A stretch of DNA of 20,798 nt from an uncultured Bacteroidales bacterium (GCA_947174375.1 CAMWIS010000011.1:1-20798); one strand, 5' to 3'. Counted from the first letter of the stretch, positions 1 to 8,903 are shown. Notes: generated from the sequence alone by a model not told the origin. Numbers and translations: made by a program.

Positions 1-1676
1 AAGCCGAACATCCCCACCTTCGTGATGATGAATTTCTCGCCTATCGTCGCGGCGCGGTAGCCCTGGCCGATGGAGCCGCGGAAGAACGTATGCGATTTCT
101 TGAGTTCGTAGTTGAGGCCGAGTTGGAAGACCGGCGAATTTTCCATCCATTCATCCACCATGCAGAGCTCCCAACGGCCACCGAATTCGATGCCCAGGCT
201 CTCGTCAAAGAATTTCTTGCTCAACAACGCGAACAACGCGAAGTTGTCGCCCGTATGGTGGCCTTCGCCGAAGTTTTCCAAACTGCCGGAAAAGACTTCG
301 CCGAACGAATACGTGAACTGGTTGGTCGCGCCCGTGGCCAACGACAGGTCGCCGGCTTTTTTGAACGTCTTTTTGTATTGATAGGCGTTATATACACTGC
401 GCGAGAACGCATCCTGCCCCAGCACGTCGGCCGGCATGTCGATGGCGTAGTTGTCGGAGTAGAACACGCGCGAGTCGAACGTATGGGTGCCGCCGTTCGG
501 GTGCACGTACTTGACGTGCGGGTCGATGAAGAAGATGTAATCCTTGAAGTGGGTCAACGAGCCGGGGTAGGAGTAATAGATGCCCTCGTCGGCGTTGTAC
601 CAGAAGTTATACATCTCGTTGTCGGAATACATGAAGTTGCCGTTCAACGCCACCGTCCACTGCTCGTTGATGCGGTATTGCATCCCCGTGTTGGCGCGCA
701 CGCGCATTTCCTGCCGTACGAGTTCGTTTTTCTTGTCGGGGCCCGTGGATGGCGCGCTGCCGGGGCCACGATAACCGTCGTTGTTCTCGAATTCCGCCGC
801 CAGCGTCAGGTCGAATTTCTTACCGATGCGCCGGGCGTGCGAAAGGCTGGCGCCATAGACGAGCGGCAGGTTTTTGGTCCAGGGGGCCAGGTCTTTCTGT
901 TTGGGCTTGCTGTAGGCACCGATATGCAGTTTGGCCTTGGTTTCGGGGTCGGCTTTGGCATAGGCCGTGCGCACGTTGATGGCGCCGTTGATGGCGGCCG
1001 AGCCGAACAGCACGGACGAGGCGCCTTTAAGTACCTCCACCTGCGCCACGTCTTCCATCGGAATCAGGTTCCAGGTGGGACGTCCGGCGTCGGCGCGCAA
1101 AATAGGCATTTCGTCCAACAGCATCCCCACGCGGCTGCCCATACCGGAGCTGAAACCGCTGCCGCCGCGCATCTGCGGCTCGTTATCCACGATGGCCAAG
1201 CCGGCCACATTGCTCAGCGCCTTGTCGAGCGTCGTCGCGTTTTTCTTTTCCAACTCCTTGAGTCCTACGACCTCCAGCGTCTGAATCGACGTTTTGGCAT
1301 CGGCTGTATAGCGCGTGCCCACCACCTTCACGGCCCTCAGTTCCGTAGCCTTCATGCGGAGCGCGACGGAAACTTCCTTTTGGGTCTCGCCGGGTTTGAA
1401 ACTGACCTGTTGCCGCTGCACGTCGTAGCCGATATAGTGATAAATCAGCGTCACTTCGGGCTGGGATACGGTCAGCGTATAACGGCCGTCGAAGTCGGTC
1501 ACGGCGCCCACGCCGCTTTTCCCGTCTATCATGATATGCGCCTGCGGCAACGTCTCTTTGTTGGCGGCGTCCGTCACGATACCGGAAATCGTGTAGGTCT
1601 TTTGGGCCTGCGCGGTGGTAAAGCCGGTCATGCCAAGCAGCAAAATTAGGCCGATGTAAGCGGTCAGGTGTCTCAT
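1..1676 (-). CDS. TonB-dependent outer-membrane receptor, C-terminus cut by window edge
   Basis: This outer-membrane receptor probably imports a scarce nutrient using TonB/ExbBD energy; the ligand cannot be told. Translating the minus strand from ATG at 1676-1674 gives 558 uninterrupted residues to the window edge with no stop, so the gene continues to the left. Residues 1-24 form a signal peptide ending near AQAQ. Residues about 27-108 are a CarboxypepD_reg-like domain (ISGIVTD, then DFDGRYTLTV). Residues about 125-237 are the plug, with MRGGSG at 169-174 and a typical plug end, VEVLKGASSVLFGSAAINGA, from 214. The rest is aromatic-rich beta-barrel, including GSIGQGYRA near 535. The gene sits downstream of the purM terminator and has its own promoter element. 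No SusD partner is visible, though one could lie beyond the window. A 519-codon plus-strand frame across it (90-1649) is an antisense shadow. Confidence 0.93.
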   Translation of the reverse strand, partial: MRHLTAYIGLILLLGMTGFTTAQAQKTYTISGIVTDAANKETLPQAHIMIDGKSGVGAVTDFDGRYTLTVSQPEVTLIYHYIGYDVQRQQVSFKPGETQKEVSVALRMKATELRAVKVVGTRYTADAKTSIQTLEVVGLKELEKKNATTLDKALSNVAGLAIVDNEPQMRGGSGFSSGMGSRVGMLLDEMPILRADAGRPTWNLIPMEDVAQVEVLKGASSVLFGSAAINGAINVRTAYAKADPETKAKLHIGAYSKPKQKDLAPWTKNLPLVYGASLSHARRIGKKFDLTLAAEFENNDGYRGPGSAPSTGPDKKNELVRQEMRVRANTGMQYRINEQWTVALNGNFMYSDNEMYNFWYNADEGIYYSYPGSLTHFKDYIFFIDPHVKYVHPNGGTHTFDSRVFYSDNYAIDMPADVLGQDAFSRSVYNAYQYKKTFKKAGDLSLATGATNQFTYSFGEVFSGSLENFGEGHHTGDNFALFALLSKKFFDESLGIEFGGRWELCMVDEWMENSPVFQLGLNYELKKSHTFFRGSIGQGYRAATIGEKFIITKVGMFG

Positions 1677-1715
1677 AATTGCTATATAGCCCTAATACGG
1701 GATTTTACTAAAATG

Positions 1716-1723
1716 CAAAAATA
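1716..1723 (-). promoter_or_regulatory. Bacteroidota -7 promoter element for the TonB-dependent receptor
   Basis: The minus strand reads TATTTTTG, which matches the Bacteroidota sigma-ABfr -7 consensus TAnnTTTG. It lies 39 nt upstream of the receptor start codon and inside AT-rich DNA downstream of the purM terminator. I find no TTTG -33 element at the usual 19-21 bp spacing, so the call rests on the -7 motif and its position. Confidence 0.5.
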
Positions 1724-1828
1724 ACCAAAACCATAGAAAAATTGCGGGCAATCTTACCGAACCCTGCCTTCAAAAACGGTTAGGAACTATTGTAACTTTT
1801 TGATAGATAAATAATTGGTGTTGTGCAA

Positions 1829-1872
1829 AAGAAAAACACCGAAATCGGGACGGAATATCCCGGTTCCGGTGC
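1829..1872 (-). terminator. Intrinsic terminator after purM
   Basis: On the minus strand a stem starting CACCGGAACCGGGA pairs with TCCCGATTTCGGTG across a 7-nt loop. One G-T wobble and one mismatch interrupt about 14 pairs. The stem is followed directly by TTTTTCTTTT. It begins about 40 nt after the purM stop codon and precedes the promoter of the TonB-dependent receptor, so it ends the ompA-like/purM transcript. Confidence 0.85.
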
Positions 1873-1910
1873 TTCTCCAACCGTATGGCAGGCTGTTTTA
1901 AGCGGTAACC

Positions 1911-3101
1911 TTAGTAGGTATAAGTGCCGTGTTCGCCCTTGACCGTCACCTGTTTGCGGCTGCCGGCTTCGCACCGCCCGATGACCTGCGCGTCGAGGTC
2001 GTAGTAGCGGGCTATCTTGATGATGTCGTCGGCGATGTTCTCCTTAACGTAGAGTTCCATGCGGTGGCCCATGTTGAACACCTTGTACATTTCTTCCCAA
2101 GGCGTCTGCGAGGAGGCCTGAATCATCGTGAAGACGGGCGGGGTCTTGAACAGGTTGTCCTTGACCACGTGGATGTTGTCGCCGATAAAGTTGAGTACCT
2201 TGGTCTGAGCGCCCCCGCTGCAATGGATGATGCCGTGCACCGACGGGCGGAAGCTTTCCAACACCGTCTTCATGACGGGCGCGTAGGTACGGGTGGGCGA
2301 GAGCAACAGTTGGCCCACGTTCATGCCGGGCACTTCCGTGGCATCGGTCAGATGCTTGTCGCCGCTGTAAATCAGCGAGGCATCCACTTGGTCGTCGTAA
2401 GATTCCGGGTATTTGGCCGCATAATCCTTGCAGAGCACGTCATGACGCGCCGAGGTCAGGCCGTTGCTGCCGATACCGCTGCAATAGGCGTGTTCGTATT
2501 TGGTCTGTCCGGCCGACGCCAGGCCGATGACCAGGTCGCCGGGCTGGATGCGGTCGCCCGTGATGACGTCGCTGCGTTTCAGGCGCGTGCTGACGGTCGA
2601 ATCCACCACGATCGTGCGGATGCTGTCGCCCATGTCGGCCGTTTCGCCGCCCGCAAACGTGATGTCGATGCGCTCCTTGGCCATCAGGTCGCAGAACTCC
2701 TGCGTCCCTTCGATAATGGCGGCGATGACTTCGCCCGGAATGCGGAATTTATTGCGGCCGATCGTCGAGGTCAGCACCATGTTGGTGGTGGCGCCGGCGC
2801 AAATCAGGTCGTCGGTGTTCATGACGATGGCGTCCTGCGCGATGCCTTTCCAAACCGAGAGGTCGCCCGTCTCTTTCCAGTACAGGTAAGCCAACACGGC
2901 CTTCGTGCCGGCGCCGTCCGCGTGCATGATGTTGCAGTAAGACGGACCGAACAGGCTCTTTTTGTTATCGTTCAGCACATCGGGGATGACCTTGCAGAAC
3001 GCTTTGGGGTAGAGCCCTTTGCTCAGGTTCTTGATGGCGGTCTTCACCTCGTTCTTGGCGGAGGAAACGCCCCGCTGTTCGTATTTGTTGGCGTCGTTCA
3101 T
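1911..3101 (-). CDS. purM: Phosphoribosylformylglycinamidine cyclo-ligase (AIR synthase)
   Basis: PurM closes the imidazole ring of FGAM using ATP to give aminoimidazole ribonucleotide in de novo purine synthesis, in the cytoplasm. The 396-residue product fits the somewhat long Bacteroidota PurM form. Visible signatures are YEQRGVSSAK at the N-terminus, HADGAGTKAVLAYLYWKETG (the DGxGTK substrate loop), DAIVMNTDDLICAGA, the glycine-rich FAGGETADMGD and the late HCSGGAQTK. The start is ATG at 3101. It lies only 23 bp downstream of the OmpA-family gene, so the two are probably co-transcribed, and a strong terminator follows. No other pur gene is present in the window. An AIR-synthase-related protein of other function is possible but less likely given the intact motifs. 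Confidence 0.88.
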   Translation of the reverse strand: MNDANKYEQRGVSSAKNEVKTAIKNLSKGLYPKAFCKVIPDVLNDNKKSLFGPSYCNIMHADGAGTKAVLAYLYWKETGDLSVWKGIAQDAIVMNTDDLICAGATTNMVLTSTIGRNKFRIPGEVIAAIIEGTQEFCDLMAKERIDITFAGGETADMGDSIRTIVVDSTVSTRLKRSDVITGDRIQPGDLVIGLASAGQTKYEHAYCSGIGSNGLTSARHDVLCKDYAAKYPESYDDQVDASLIYSGDKHLTDATEVPGMNVGQLLLSPTRTYAPVMKTVLESFRPSVHGIIHCSGGAQTKVLNFIGDNIHVVKDNLFKTPPVFTMIQASSQTPWEEMYKVFNMGHRMELYVKENIADDIIKIARYYDLDAQVIGRCEAGSRKQVTVKGEHGTYTY

Positions 3102-3124
3102 ATTGGGTATGGTTTAAGTTTCGT

Positions 3125-5599
3125 TTATTGGAACCGGATGCGGCCTTCTTCCGCGTCCACCGTATAGTCGCCGGCCTTTTTCAAGGCGGGGCGCGTGAGC
3201 AACAGGTCGGCCGGCAGTTCTTCCACCGTCACGAATTCCGTGCGGTCGATATAGAAGCGGCCCACTTTTATTTCCTGTATGCTGACGCGTTTGTTCGGCA
3301 GCACTTCGCCGTTTTCGTCAAAGGCCGCGGCGCCGTCCTTGAAATGTTTTTTGCCAAGTTTGTCGAGTTGTAGCAGCCGCATGACGGCCTCGGTGCTGAT
3401 TTGCGGCAGTTTGGCCTTCTCGTTCAGCACGGCCTGCATACCCGTCCCGTTCACAATCACCGTAAATTCGGGCAGTCCGTTCGGATTCTTCTGGAACGGC
3501 ACGCTGCGGTCTTGCAGCAGGTTGCCCAAGCCGATGGCGTTGCCCGTCTCGTCATCACCCGTCGGGATAAAGTCGTCGCGCAGTACGCTGAATTCCGTGC
3601 GCCGGTTCAGTTGGTGCGCCGCCTCCCGTTGGTTGCGGTCGGGCAGCGAGTCGATATATTCCGGCGTCAGTACGGTACCGGCTTCAAATACGAAGGTCTC
3701 GCCGCCGTAGGCCGAGGTCAGGGGCGTGGTCAGCTGGCGGGGCGCTTGGGCGCCGTAGCCCTTGGCCACGAGGCGTTGCGGGTGGATGCCGCGCGTAATC
3801 AGGTAATCCACCACCGACTGCGCGCGCAGTTGCGACAGCGAGTCGTTGCCCATGGCAATCGGCCGCACGTCGGTATGCGACGCCAGTTCGATGACCAGGC
3901 GCGGGTTCTTCTCCAACAGCAGAATCAGGTCGAACAGCGAGTCTTCGTATTGCGGTTTGAGTTCCCAGCGGCCGAGGTCGTAAAGGATTTCCGGCAATAC
4001 GACCGGCCCCTGCGGGATTTTAGACAGCGCGAAGTCGCGCACGAGGTCGGTGCTGGCAATGAGCCCCACCGTGGTTTCGGTCGCTTCCGCGCCCAAGAAG
4101 TCCTTTTTCTCGACGGTCAGCTGATAGGTCGTCTGCGGCTGGATTTGTTGATTGTCGAAACGGTAAAAGCCTTTGGCGTTCGTCAGCGTGCGGATAATCA
4201 TGCCGTCCGAGCCGGAGAGGTTGATTTCCGCATCGGCGATGGGTTGCATATTGTCATCGTTGCGCACGGTGCCCGAAAGCGTGAAGATGATGTCGGGCAG
4301 ATAGAACGAATAGAGGTCGTCGCAGCCGCGTCCCTCCGCCCGGCTGGACGCGAACATTCCTTTGTTGAGGCCGGGCAGGAAGCAGATGCCGAAGTCGTCG
4401 GCGTTCGTATTGATGGGGTAGCCGAGGTTCTCCACATCCGTAAACACGTCCCCTTGGCGCGTCGCCTTGAAGATGTCGTAGCCGCCCAGGCTGTTGTGCC
4501 CCGTGGAGGCGAAATACAACAGCGTGTCGTTCCGCAAAAACGGATAGGCCTCTTTGTCGCACGAATTGACGTGTGGGCCTAGGTTGACGGGCTCGCCGAA
4601 CGCGCTGCCGCTGCCTTTGGCGTACCAAATATCCAGGTCGCCTTCGCCGCCTTCGCGGTTGCTGGCGAAAAAGAGCGTGCCGCCGTCTTCGGTCGCGAAC
4701 GGGTGGATGAAGTCGGCCACCGTGTCGCCGCCGAAGTCCACGTCTTCGGGCTCGCTCCAGGCCGTGCCGTCGAACGTGGAGGTACGGATGATGCAGCGGT
4801 TGCGTTTCTTTTTCGTGTTGTAGCAATAGGTGTAGTACATCGTGCCGCCGTTCTGACAAAAGGCGGCGTCGCTTTCATTGAGGGCCGTGCTCGTCACTTC
4901 GTTCTGATCCAAACGTTCGGGCGTGCTCCATTCGCCCTTGGCGTCCATTTTCGCGACCCATATGTCCGAAAAACGCTGTCCGCTCCACGGGTCGAGTTTC
5001 TTGCCGGTTACGCCCTCCCGCGTGGAGGTGAACGCGATGACGTCGCCTTCCTGCGTGTAGAAACGCGGCGTCCAGTCCCCCTCGCGGCTGTTGAGCTTCT
5101 TGACGTTCTCTATTTCGTAGCGCGTGATGTTCTGCATGGCTTCCTCGATGCGTTGCGCGGCCGCCCGTCCCGCGATGGCCGTGCTGTCGTCGGGAATGAA
5201 GTCCAGATAGGCGTCGAAGTTCTCGTACGCGCCCGCGAAGTCGCCGAGGTTCAGTTGCAGTTGCGCCAAATAGAGGAACACCTTGGGCTCGTACATATAG
5301 TATTTCGCACGGATGGCGCGTTTGTATTGGGAAGCCGCGGGTTTGCACTGGCCGGCGAGCCGGTAGCATTCGGCAATCTGGAACAGCAAGCGGTCTTTTT
5401 CGGTCTTGTCGGCTTTCTTGAGTTTGGAGAAAGCCTTTTGATACAAGGCCTGGGCTTTGTAATACGAATGATAGGTAAATGCCGTATCCGCCTTCTGAAT
5501 CTGCCGCTTTTGGGCTGCCGCCGGCGTGGCGGCGCCGAACGTCCACAGACAGAGCGTCGCAAGGAAACCTATGACCAAAGGGTGCTTCATAAAGGGCAT
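3125..5599 (-). CDS. TPR/PD40/OmpA-family envelope protein with a degenerate retropepsin-like C-terminal domain
   Basis: This is probably a periplasmic or outer-membrane-associated protein that anchors to peptidoglycan. Of 824 residues, 1-30 form a signal peptide (ATPAAAQ end, no lipobox). Residues 33-150 look like TPR helices. Residues about 175-435 are PD40/WD40-like propeller repeats (LFFASNREGGEGDLDIWYAK, LLYFASTGHNSLGGYDIFKA). Residues about 438-510 are a carboxypeptidase-regulatory-like domain, and 535-676 are an OmpA C-terminal domain (ELASHTDVRP, LVAKGYG, NRRTEF) with an insertion at about 620-660. This order matches the type IX secretion protein PorE, but other Bacteroidota OmpA proteins share it. 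Residues 709-824 form an extra domain resembling a clan AA aspartic protease, with Asn726 where catalytic Asp should be. ATG at 5590 (Met4, MKHPLVIG) would give a more usual signal peptide. purM follows 23 bp downstream. Confidence 0.85.
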   Translation of the reverse strand: MPFMKHPLVIGFLATLCLWTFGAATPAAAQKRQIQKADTAFTYHSYYKAQALYQKAFSKLKKADKTEKDRLLFQIAECYRLAGQCKPAASQYKRAIRAKYYMYEPKVFLYLAQLQLNLGDFAGAYENFDAYLDFIPDDSTAIAGRAAAQRIEEAMQNITRYEIENVKKLNSREGDWTPRFYTQEGDVIAFTSTREGVTGKKLDPWSGQRFSDIWVAKMDAKGEWSTPERLDQNEVTSTALNESDAAFCQNGGTMYYTYCYNTKKKRNRCIIRTSTFDGTAWSEPEDVDFGGDTVADFIHPFATEDGGTLFFASNREGGEGDLDIWYAKGSGSAFGEPVNLGPHVNSCDKEAYPFLRNDTLLYFASTGHNSLGGYDIFKATRQGDVFTDVENLGYPINTNADDFGICFLPGLNKGMFASSRAEGRGCDDLYSFYLPDIIFTLSGTVRNDDNMQPIADAEINLSGSDGMIIRTLTNAKGFYRFDNQQIQPQTTYQLTVEKKDFLGAEATETTVGLIASTDLVRDFALSKIPQGPVVLPEILYDLGRWELKPQYEDSLFDLILLLEKNPRLVIELASHTDVRPIAMGNDSLSQLRAQSVVDYLITRGIHPQRLVAKGYGAQAPRQLTTPLTSAYGGETFVFEAGTVLTPEYIDSLPDRNQREAAHQLNRRTEFSVLRDDFIPTGDDETGNAIGLGNLLQDRSVPFQKNPNGLPEFTVIVNGTGMQAVLNEKAKLPQISTEAVMRLLQLDKLGKKHFKDGAAAFDENGEVLPNKRVSIQEIKVGRFYIDRTEFVTVEELPADLLLTRPALKKAGDYTVDAEEGRIRFQ

Positions 5600-5638
5600 A
5601 CGGATTTAAGACGGGGCTAAGTTACGAAAAAAAAGCGG

Positions 5639-5674
5639 CAAAAAAAAACGGACGGCCCGTCGTCGAGCCGTCCG
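5639..5674 (-). terminator. Intrinsic terminator after secDF
   Basis: The minus strand shows a perfect 8-bp stem, CGGACGGC paired with GCCGTCCG, around a 10-nt loop, followed by eight T residues. It starts about 22 nt after the secDF stop codon and separates secDF from the OmpA-family gene. That downstream gene therefore needs its own promoter. The best candidate is TAACTTAG on the minus strand at 5617-5624, one mismatch from the -7 consensus. Confidence 0.9.
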
Positions 5675-5695
5675 TCGTTAAAATGCGTTCAAGGT

Positions 5696-8600
5696 TTACT
5701 TGGCGTTCTTCGCATCCAGTTTGCGCTGTTTGCGCGTCAGCAGGTCGTAGGCCGTCGGCGCCGCCACGAAGATGGAGGCGTAGGTACCGATGAGCACACC
5801 GCAGAGAATCGAGAACGTGAAGCCCCGGATAACCTCGCCGCCGAAGATGAAGATCATCAACAGCGTGACCAAAGTCGTGCCGGAGGTGTTGATCGTACGC
5901 GACAACGTGGCGTTGATGGCCGCGTTCATGTTGTTCAACAACGGGTGCTTGGGCGCCAACTGCATATTCTCACGGATACGGTCGAAGATAACGACGGTGT
6001 CGTTGACCGAGTAACCGATAATCGTCAGGATGGCCGCGATAAACGCCTGGTCGATGTCCAACGAGAACGGCAGGATGCCGTAGAGCAACGAGAACAGACC
6101 GATGGAAATCACCGTGTTGTGGGTCAGGCCGATGAGACAGCTCAAACCGAACTGCCAACGTTTGAACCGAACGGCGATATAGGCGAAGATAAAGAGCAGG
6201 GCCACGATAACGGCGATGAAGGCCGAGCGCGTGATATCGGAGGCCACGGTAGGCCCTACGACTTCCGAGCTCAACTTACCGAGCATCTTGTCGCTCTGTT
6301 CCGACTTGAATTCCTCCATCGTGATGTCGTCGAGGAAGAATGGCTGGCAACCGTTGTACAGACGGGCTTCGATGTCGTTGTCCACCTCGCCGCCGGTTTC
6401 GTTCACCTTATATTTCGTCGTGATTTTAACCTGGTTCGACGGGCCGAACGTCTTGACTTCGGGCGCGTCGCCGTCGAAAGCGTCCGTCAGGCTGGCGCGC
6501 AGGTCATTCGTCGGCACCACCTGGTCGAAGCGGACCACATACGTGCGGCCGCCGCTGAAGTCGATACCCAGGCTCAGGCCTCTCGTGCAGAGCGAAACGA
6601 TGCTGATGAGCACCAAAGCGCCGGAAATAATGTAGGAGAATTTCCGTTTGCCGATGAAGTCAATCTTCGTATGCGCCAGGAAGTTTTCGGAGAATTTGTT
6701 GGAGAAACGGATCGTCTTGTTCTTCGACAACCATCTCGTGAAGATGAGGCGCGAGATGAAGATGGCCGTGAACATGGAGGTCAGGATACCGATGCAGAGC
6801 GTCGTGGCGAAGCCTTGGATGGGGCCCGTGCCGAAGTAGAGCAACACGATACCCGTGATCAAGGTCGTGACGTTACCGTCGATGATGGCCGAGTAAGCGT
6901 TCTTGTAACCGTCGTCCACCGCCATGCGCAGGCTCTTGCCCGCACGCAGTTCCTCTTTGATACGTTCGTAGATGATAACGTTGGCGTCCACGGCCATACC
7001 GAGCGTCAGCACGATACCCGCGATACCGGGCAACGTCAAGACCGCACCGAGCGAGGTCAGCACGCCGAACATGAAGAACAGGTTGACCAACAGCGCGATA
7101 TTGGCTACCAAACCGCCCTTGTTGTAGAAAATCAACATATAAATCAGTACCATGATAAAGGCCAGGATAAACGACAACATACTGTTGCGGATGGATTCCT
7201 GACCCAAGGACGGGCCTACGACCGATTCCTGTACGATCGTGGCGGGGGCGGGCAGTTTACCCGCTTTGAGGATATTGGCCAAGTCCTTGCCTTCTTCTAC
7301 GGTAAAGCCGCCCGTAATCGAGGAACGGCCGCCGGGGATTTCACCGTTGACGGTCGGCCACGAATAAGCCGCGTTGTCCATGACGATGGCGATGGAACGG
7401 CCCACGTTGTTGCCCGTCATGTTCTTCCAGATGCGCGCGCCTTCGGTGTTCATCGACATGCTGATTTCCACGCCGCCCGTCTGGTCGTAGTCCTGACGCG
7501 CGTCGGTGATGGCGTCGCCGCCCAGGGGGGCGCGGCCGTCACGCGTCGTCACTTTCAGCGCGATGAGCGCGTAAATATCGGTATTCGGCTGAATCGGTTT
7601 GACCGACCATACGAATTTGACGTTGCGCGGGAACTGTCTTTGGCAGAGTTCCAGCAGCTGATCCACGCGCTTCATGTCTTTGGCCATCGCGTAGCCTACG
7701 ACCGGACCTCTACGGCTTTCGTCGCCTTGGTAGAGCGAAGGAATCAAGACCGCGAACAGCGGGTTTTCGGCCCGCCAGGTTTCGTTGTCGAATTGTTCGG
7801 CGTTGTCCGTGTTGCCGGCCGCCAATTCGTTGAACAGCGAGTCTTCGGATGCGTCGGCCGTCAATTCGGCCGCCAAATCGGCTACGTTGTCCGCTTCGCC
7901 GTCGGTCAGCGCGGGCTGGGCCGGCGTCGGTTCGGCGATGGGTTCGATGGCGCTTTCCACCAACTCTTCGCCCTGTACCTTCTCTACCGAAGCCAGGTAT
8001 TCGTTGGCCGCCTGCAAGGCCGGCGCGAGTTCGGCAAATTCATAGGTTTCCCAAAATTCCAACTGGGCCGTACCCTGGAGCAGTTTGCGCACGCGTTCCG
8101 GTTCCTTGACGCCCGGCAACTCAATCAAGATACGTTCGGTCGAACCGAGTTTCTGAATGTTGGGCTGCGCCACACCGAATTTGTCGATACGTTGACGCAG
8201 GATTTGATACGTACGGTCGAACGCGCCTTCGGTCTCTTCCCGGATGGCCGCGATAACGGCGCTGTTGGACGAATTGGCGTTCACCGATTTCATTTCGAAG
8301 CTGAAAATGGACGCCATCTGCGCGTTCGGGTCCATTTCGTTCCACACCGTTTCGAAGATGCTGACGAAGTTGCTGTTCGGTTCGATGCGGTTGCGTTCGA
8401 TGGCCGCCGTCATGACGCGGTTGAACAACGTGTCGGTGCTGTAGCCGGAAAGGGCTCTTACGACATCGGCCGTCGAAACCTCCATCAATACGTTCATACC
8501 GCCCCGCAAGTCCAAGCCGAGGTTCAGCTCGCGCGCCTTACATTCCTTATAGGTGTATTTGCGGATCAGAATGTTGTAGATGACTTCGTTGCCTACGGAA

Positions 8601-8827
8601 TCCTTGAAATATTCCTCGCGGGTGCGGGAAATGGAATCCAGATAGTACTTCTCTTTCAGCACGTCGCCCATCGCCAGGGTTTTGGCCTGCGCCACCGCTT
8701 CCGGCGCCGTGGCGTAAACCATGGCCTTTTTGTCCATCCGCCGCGCGAAGAACGTAAACGAAAGCTGATAAAGGCAAATTATCGCAAGCGTCCATGCGAA
8801 AAATTTAATAACTCCCTTATTTTGCAT
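5696..8827 (-). CDS. secDF: Fused protein translocase subunit SecDF
   Basis: SecDF uses the proton gradient to help SecYEG release and pull secreted proteins across the inner membrane. The 1043-residue protein joins SecD and SecF, as is usual in Bacteroidota. The SecD part has TM1 at about 8-27, LNLGLDLRGGMNVLMEV at 101-117, RQRIDKFGVAQPNIQ at 211-225, and a later membrane block with GMAVDANVIIYERIKEEL. The SecF part has a further N-terminal TM, LGIDFSGGRTYVVRF, and the motif SVNDTVVIFDRIREN, then the last TMs. An acidic, Ala/Glu/Pro-rich stretch at about 285-350 interrupts the periplasmic P1 region. The start is ATG at 8827, with a good -7 element upstream and a clear terminator downstream, so it may be a single-gene transcript. 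Confidence 0.96.
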   Translation of the reverse strand: MQNKGVIKFFAWTLAIICLYQLSFTFFARRMDKKAMVYATAPEAVAQAKTLAMGDVLKEKYYLDSISRTREEYFKDSVGNEVIYNILIRKYTYKECKARELNLGLDLRGGMNVLMEVSTADVVRALSGYSTDTLFNRVMTAAIERNRIEPNSNFVSIFETVWNEMDPNAQMASIFSFEMKSVNANSSNSAVIAAIREETEGAFDRTYQILRQRIDKFGVAQPNIQKLGSTERILIELPGVKEPERVRKLLQGTAQLEFWETYEFAELAPALQAANEYLASVEKVQGEELVESAIEPIAEPTPAQPALTDGEADNVADLAAELTADASEDSLFNELAAGNTDNAEQFDNETWRAENPLFAVLIPSLYQGDESRRGPVVGYAMAKDMKRVDQLLELCQRQFPRNVKFVWSVKPIQPNTDIYALIALKVTTRDGRAPLGGDAITDARQDYDQTGGVEISMSMNTEGARIWKNMTGNNVGRSIAIVMDNAAYSWPTVNGEIPGGRSSITGGFTVEEGKDLANILKAGKLPAPATIVQESVVGPSLGQESIRNSMLSFILAFIMVLIYMLIFYNKGGLVANIALLVNLFFMFGVLTSLGAVLTLPGIAGIVLTLGMAVDANVIIYERIKEELRAGKSLRMAVDDGYKNAYSAIIDGNVTTLITGIVLLYFGTGPIQGFATTLCIGILTSMFTAIFISRLIFTRWLSKNKTIRFSNKFSENFLAHTKIDFIGKRKFSYIISGALVLISIVSLCTRGLSLGIDFSGGRTYVVRFDQVVPTNDLRASLTDAFDGDAPEVKTFGPSNQVKITTKYKVNETGGEVDNDIEARLYNGCQPFFLDDITMEEFKSEQSDKMLGKLSSEVVGPTVASDITRSAFIAVIVALLFIFAYIAVRFKRWQFGLSCLIGLTHNTVISIGLFSLLYGILPFSLDIDQAFIAAILTIIGYSVNDTVVIFDRIRENMQLAPKHPLLNNMNAAINATLSRTINTSGTTLVTLLMIFIFGGEVIRGFTFSILCGVLIGTYASIFVAAPTAYDLLTRKQRKLDAKNAK

Positions 8828-8867
8828 AACTTTAAGTAATTAATATTTCCAATTCAACAGCGGGAAA

Positions 8868-8880
8868 CCGTCTTGGACGG
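8868..8880 (-). other. Small hairpin in the secDF 5' leader
   Basis: CCGTC and GACGG form a 5-bp stem with a 3-nt loop, and the minus-strand copy is followed by TTTCCC. It lies between the secDF -7 element and its start codon. It may be a weak terminator for read-through from asparaginase or simply leader structure. The T run is too short for a confident terminator call. Confidence 0.25.
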
Positions 8881-8895
8881 AATCCAATAAGCCGA

Positions 8896-8903
8896 CAAAG
8901 ATA
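8896..8903 (-). promoter_or_regulatory. Bacteroidota -7 promoter element for secDF
   Basis: The minus strand reads TATCTTTG, an exact match to TAnnTTTG. It lies 68 nt upstream of the secDF ATG and 33 nt beyond the asparaginase stop codon. CTTG at 8924-8927 gives a near -33 element (consensus TTTG) at a 20-bp spacing. The predicted leader is about 60 nt. Confidence 0.6.

Noticed and set aside
90..1649. 519-codon plus-strand open frame at the left edge
   Set aside because: It lies opposite a TonB-dependent receptor with clear signal, CRD and plug motifs read on the minus strand.
1780..1974. 64-codon minus-strand small gene downstream of purM
   Set aside because: It overlaps the purM end and runs through the terminator stem; no start context or family similarity supports it.
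5945..8839. 964-codon plus-strand open frame opposite secDF
   Set aside because: SecDF on the minus strand is unmistakable. The plus-strand translation is rich in Arg, Val, Asp and His with no domain, a by-product of GC-rich codon use.
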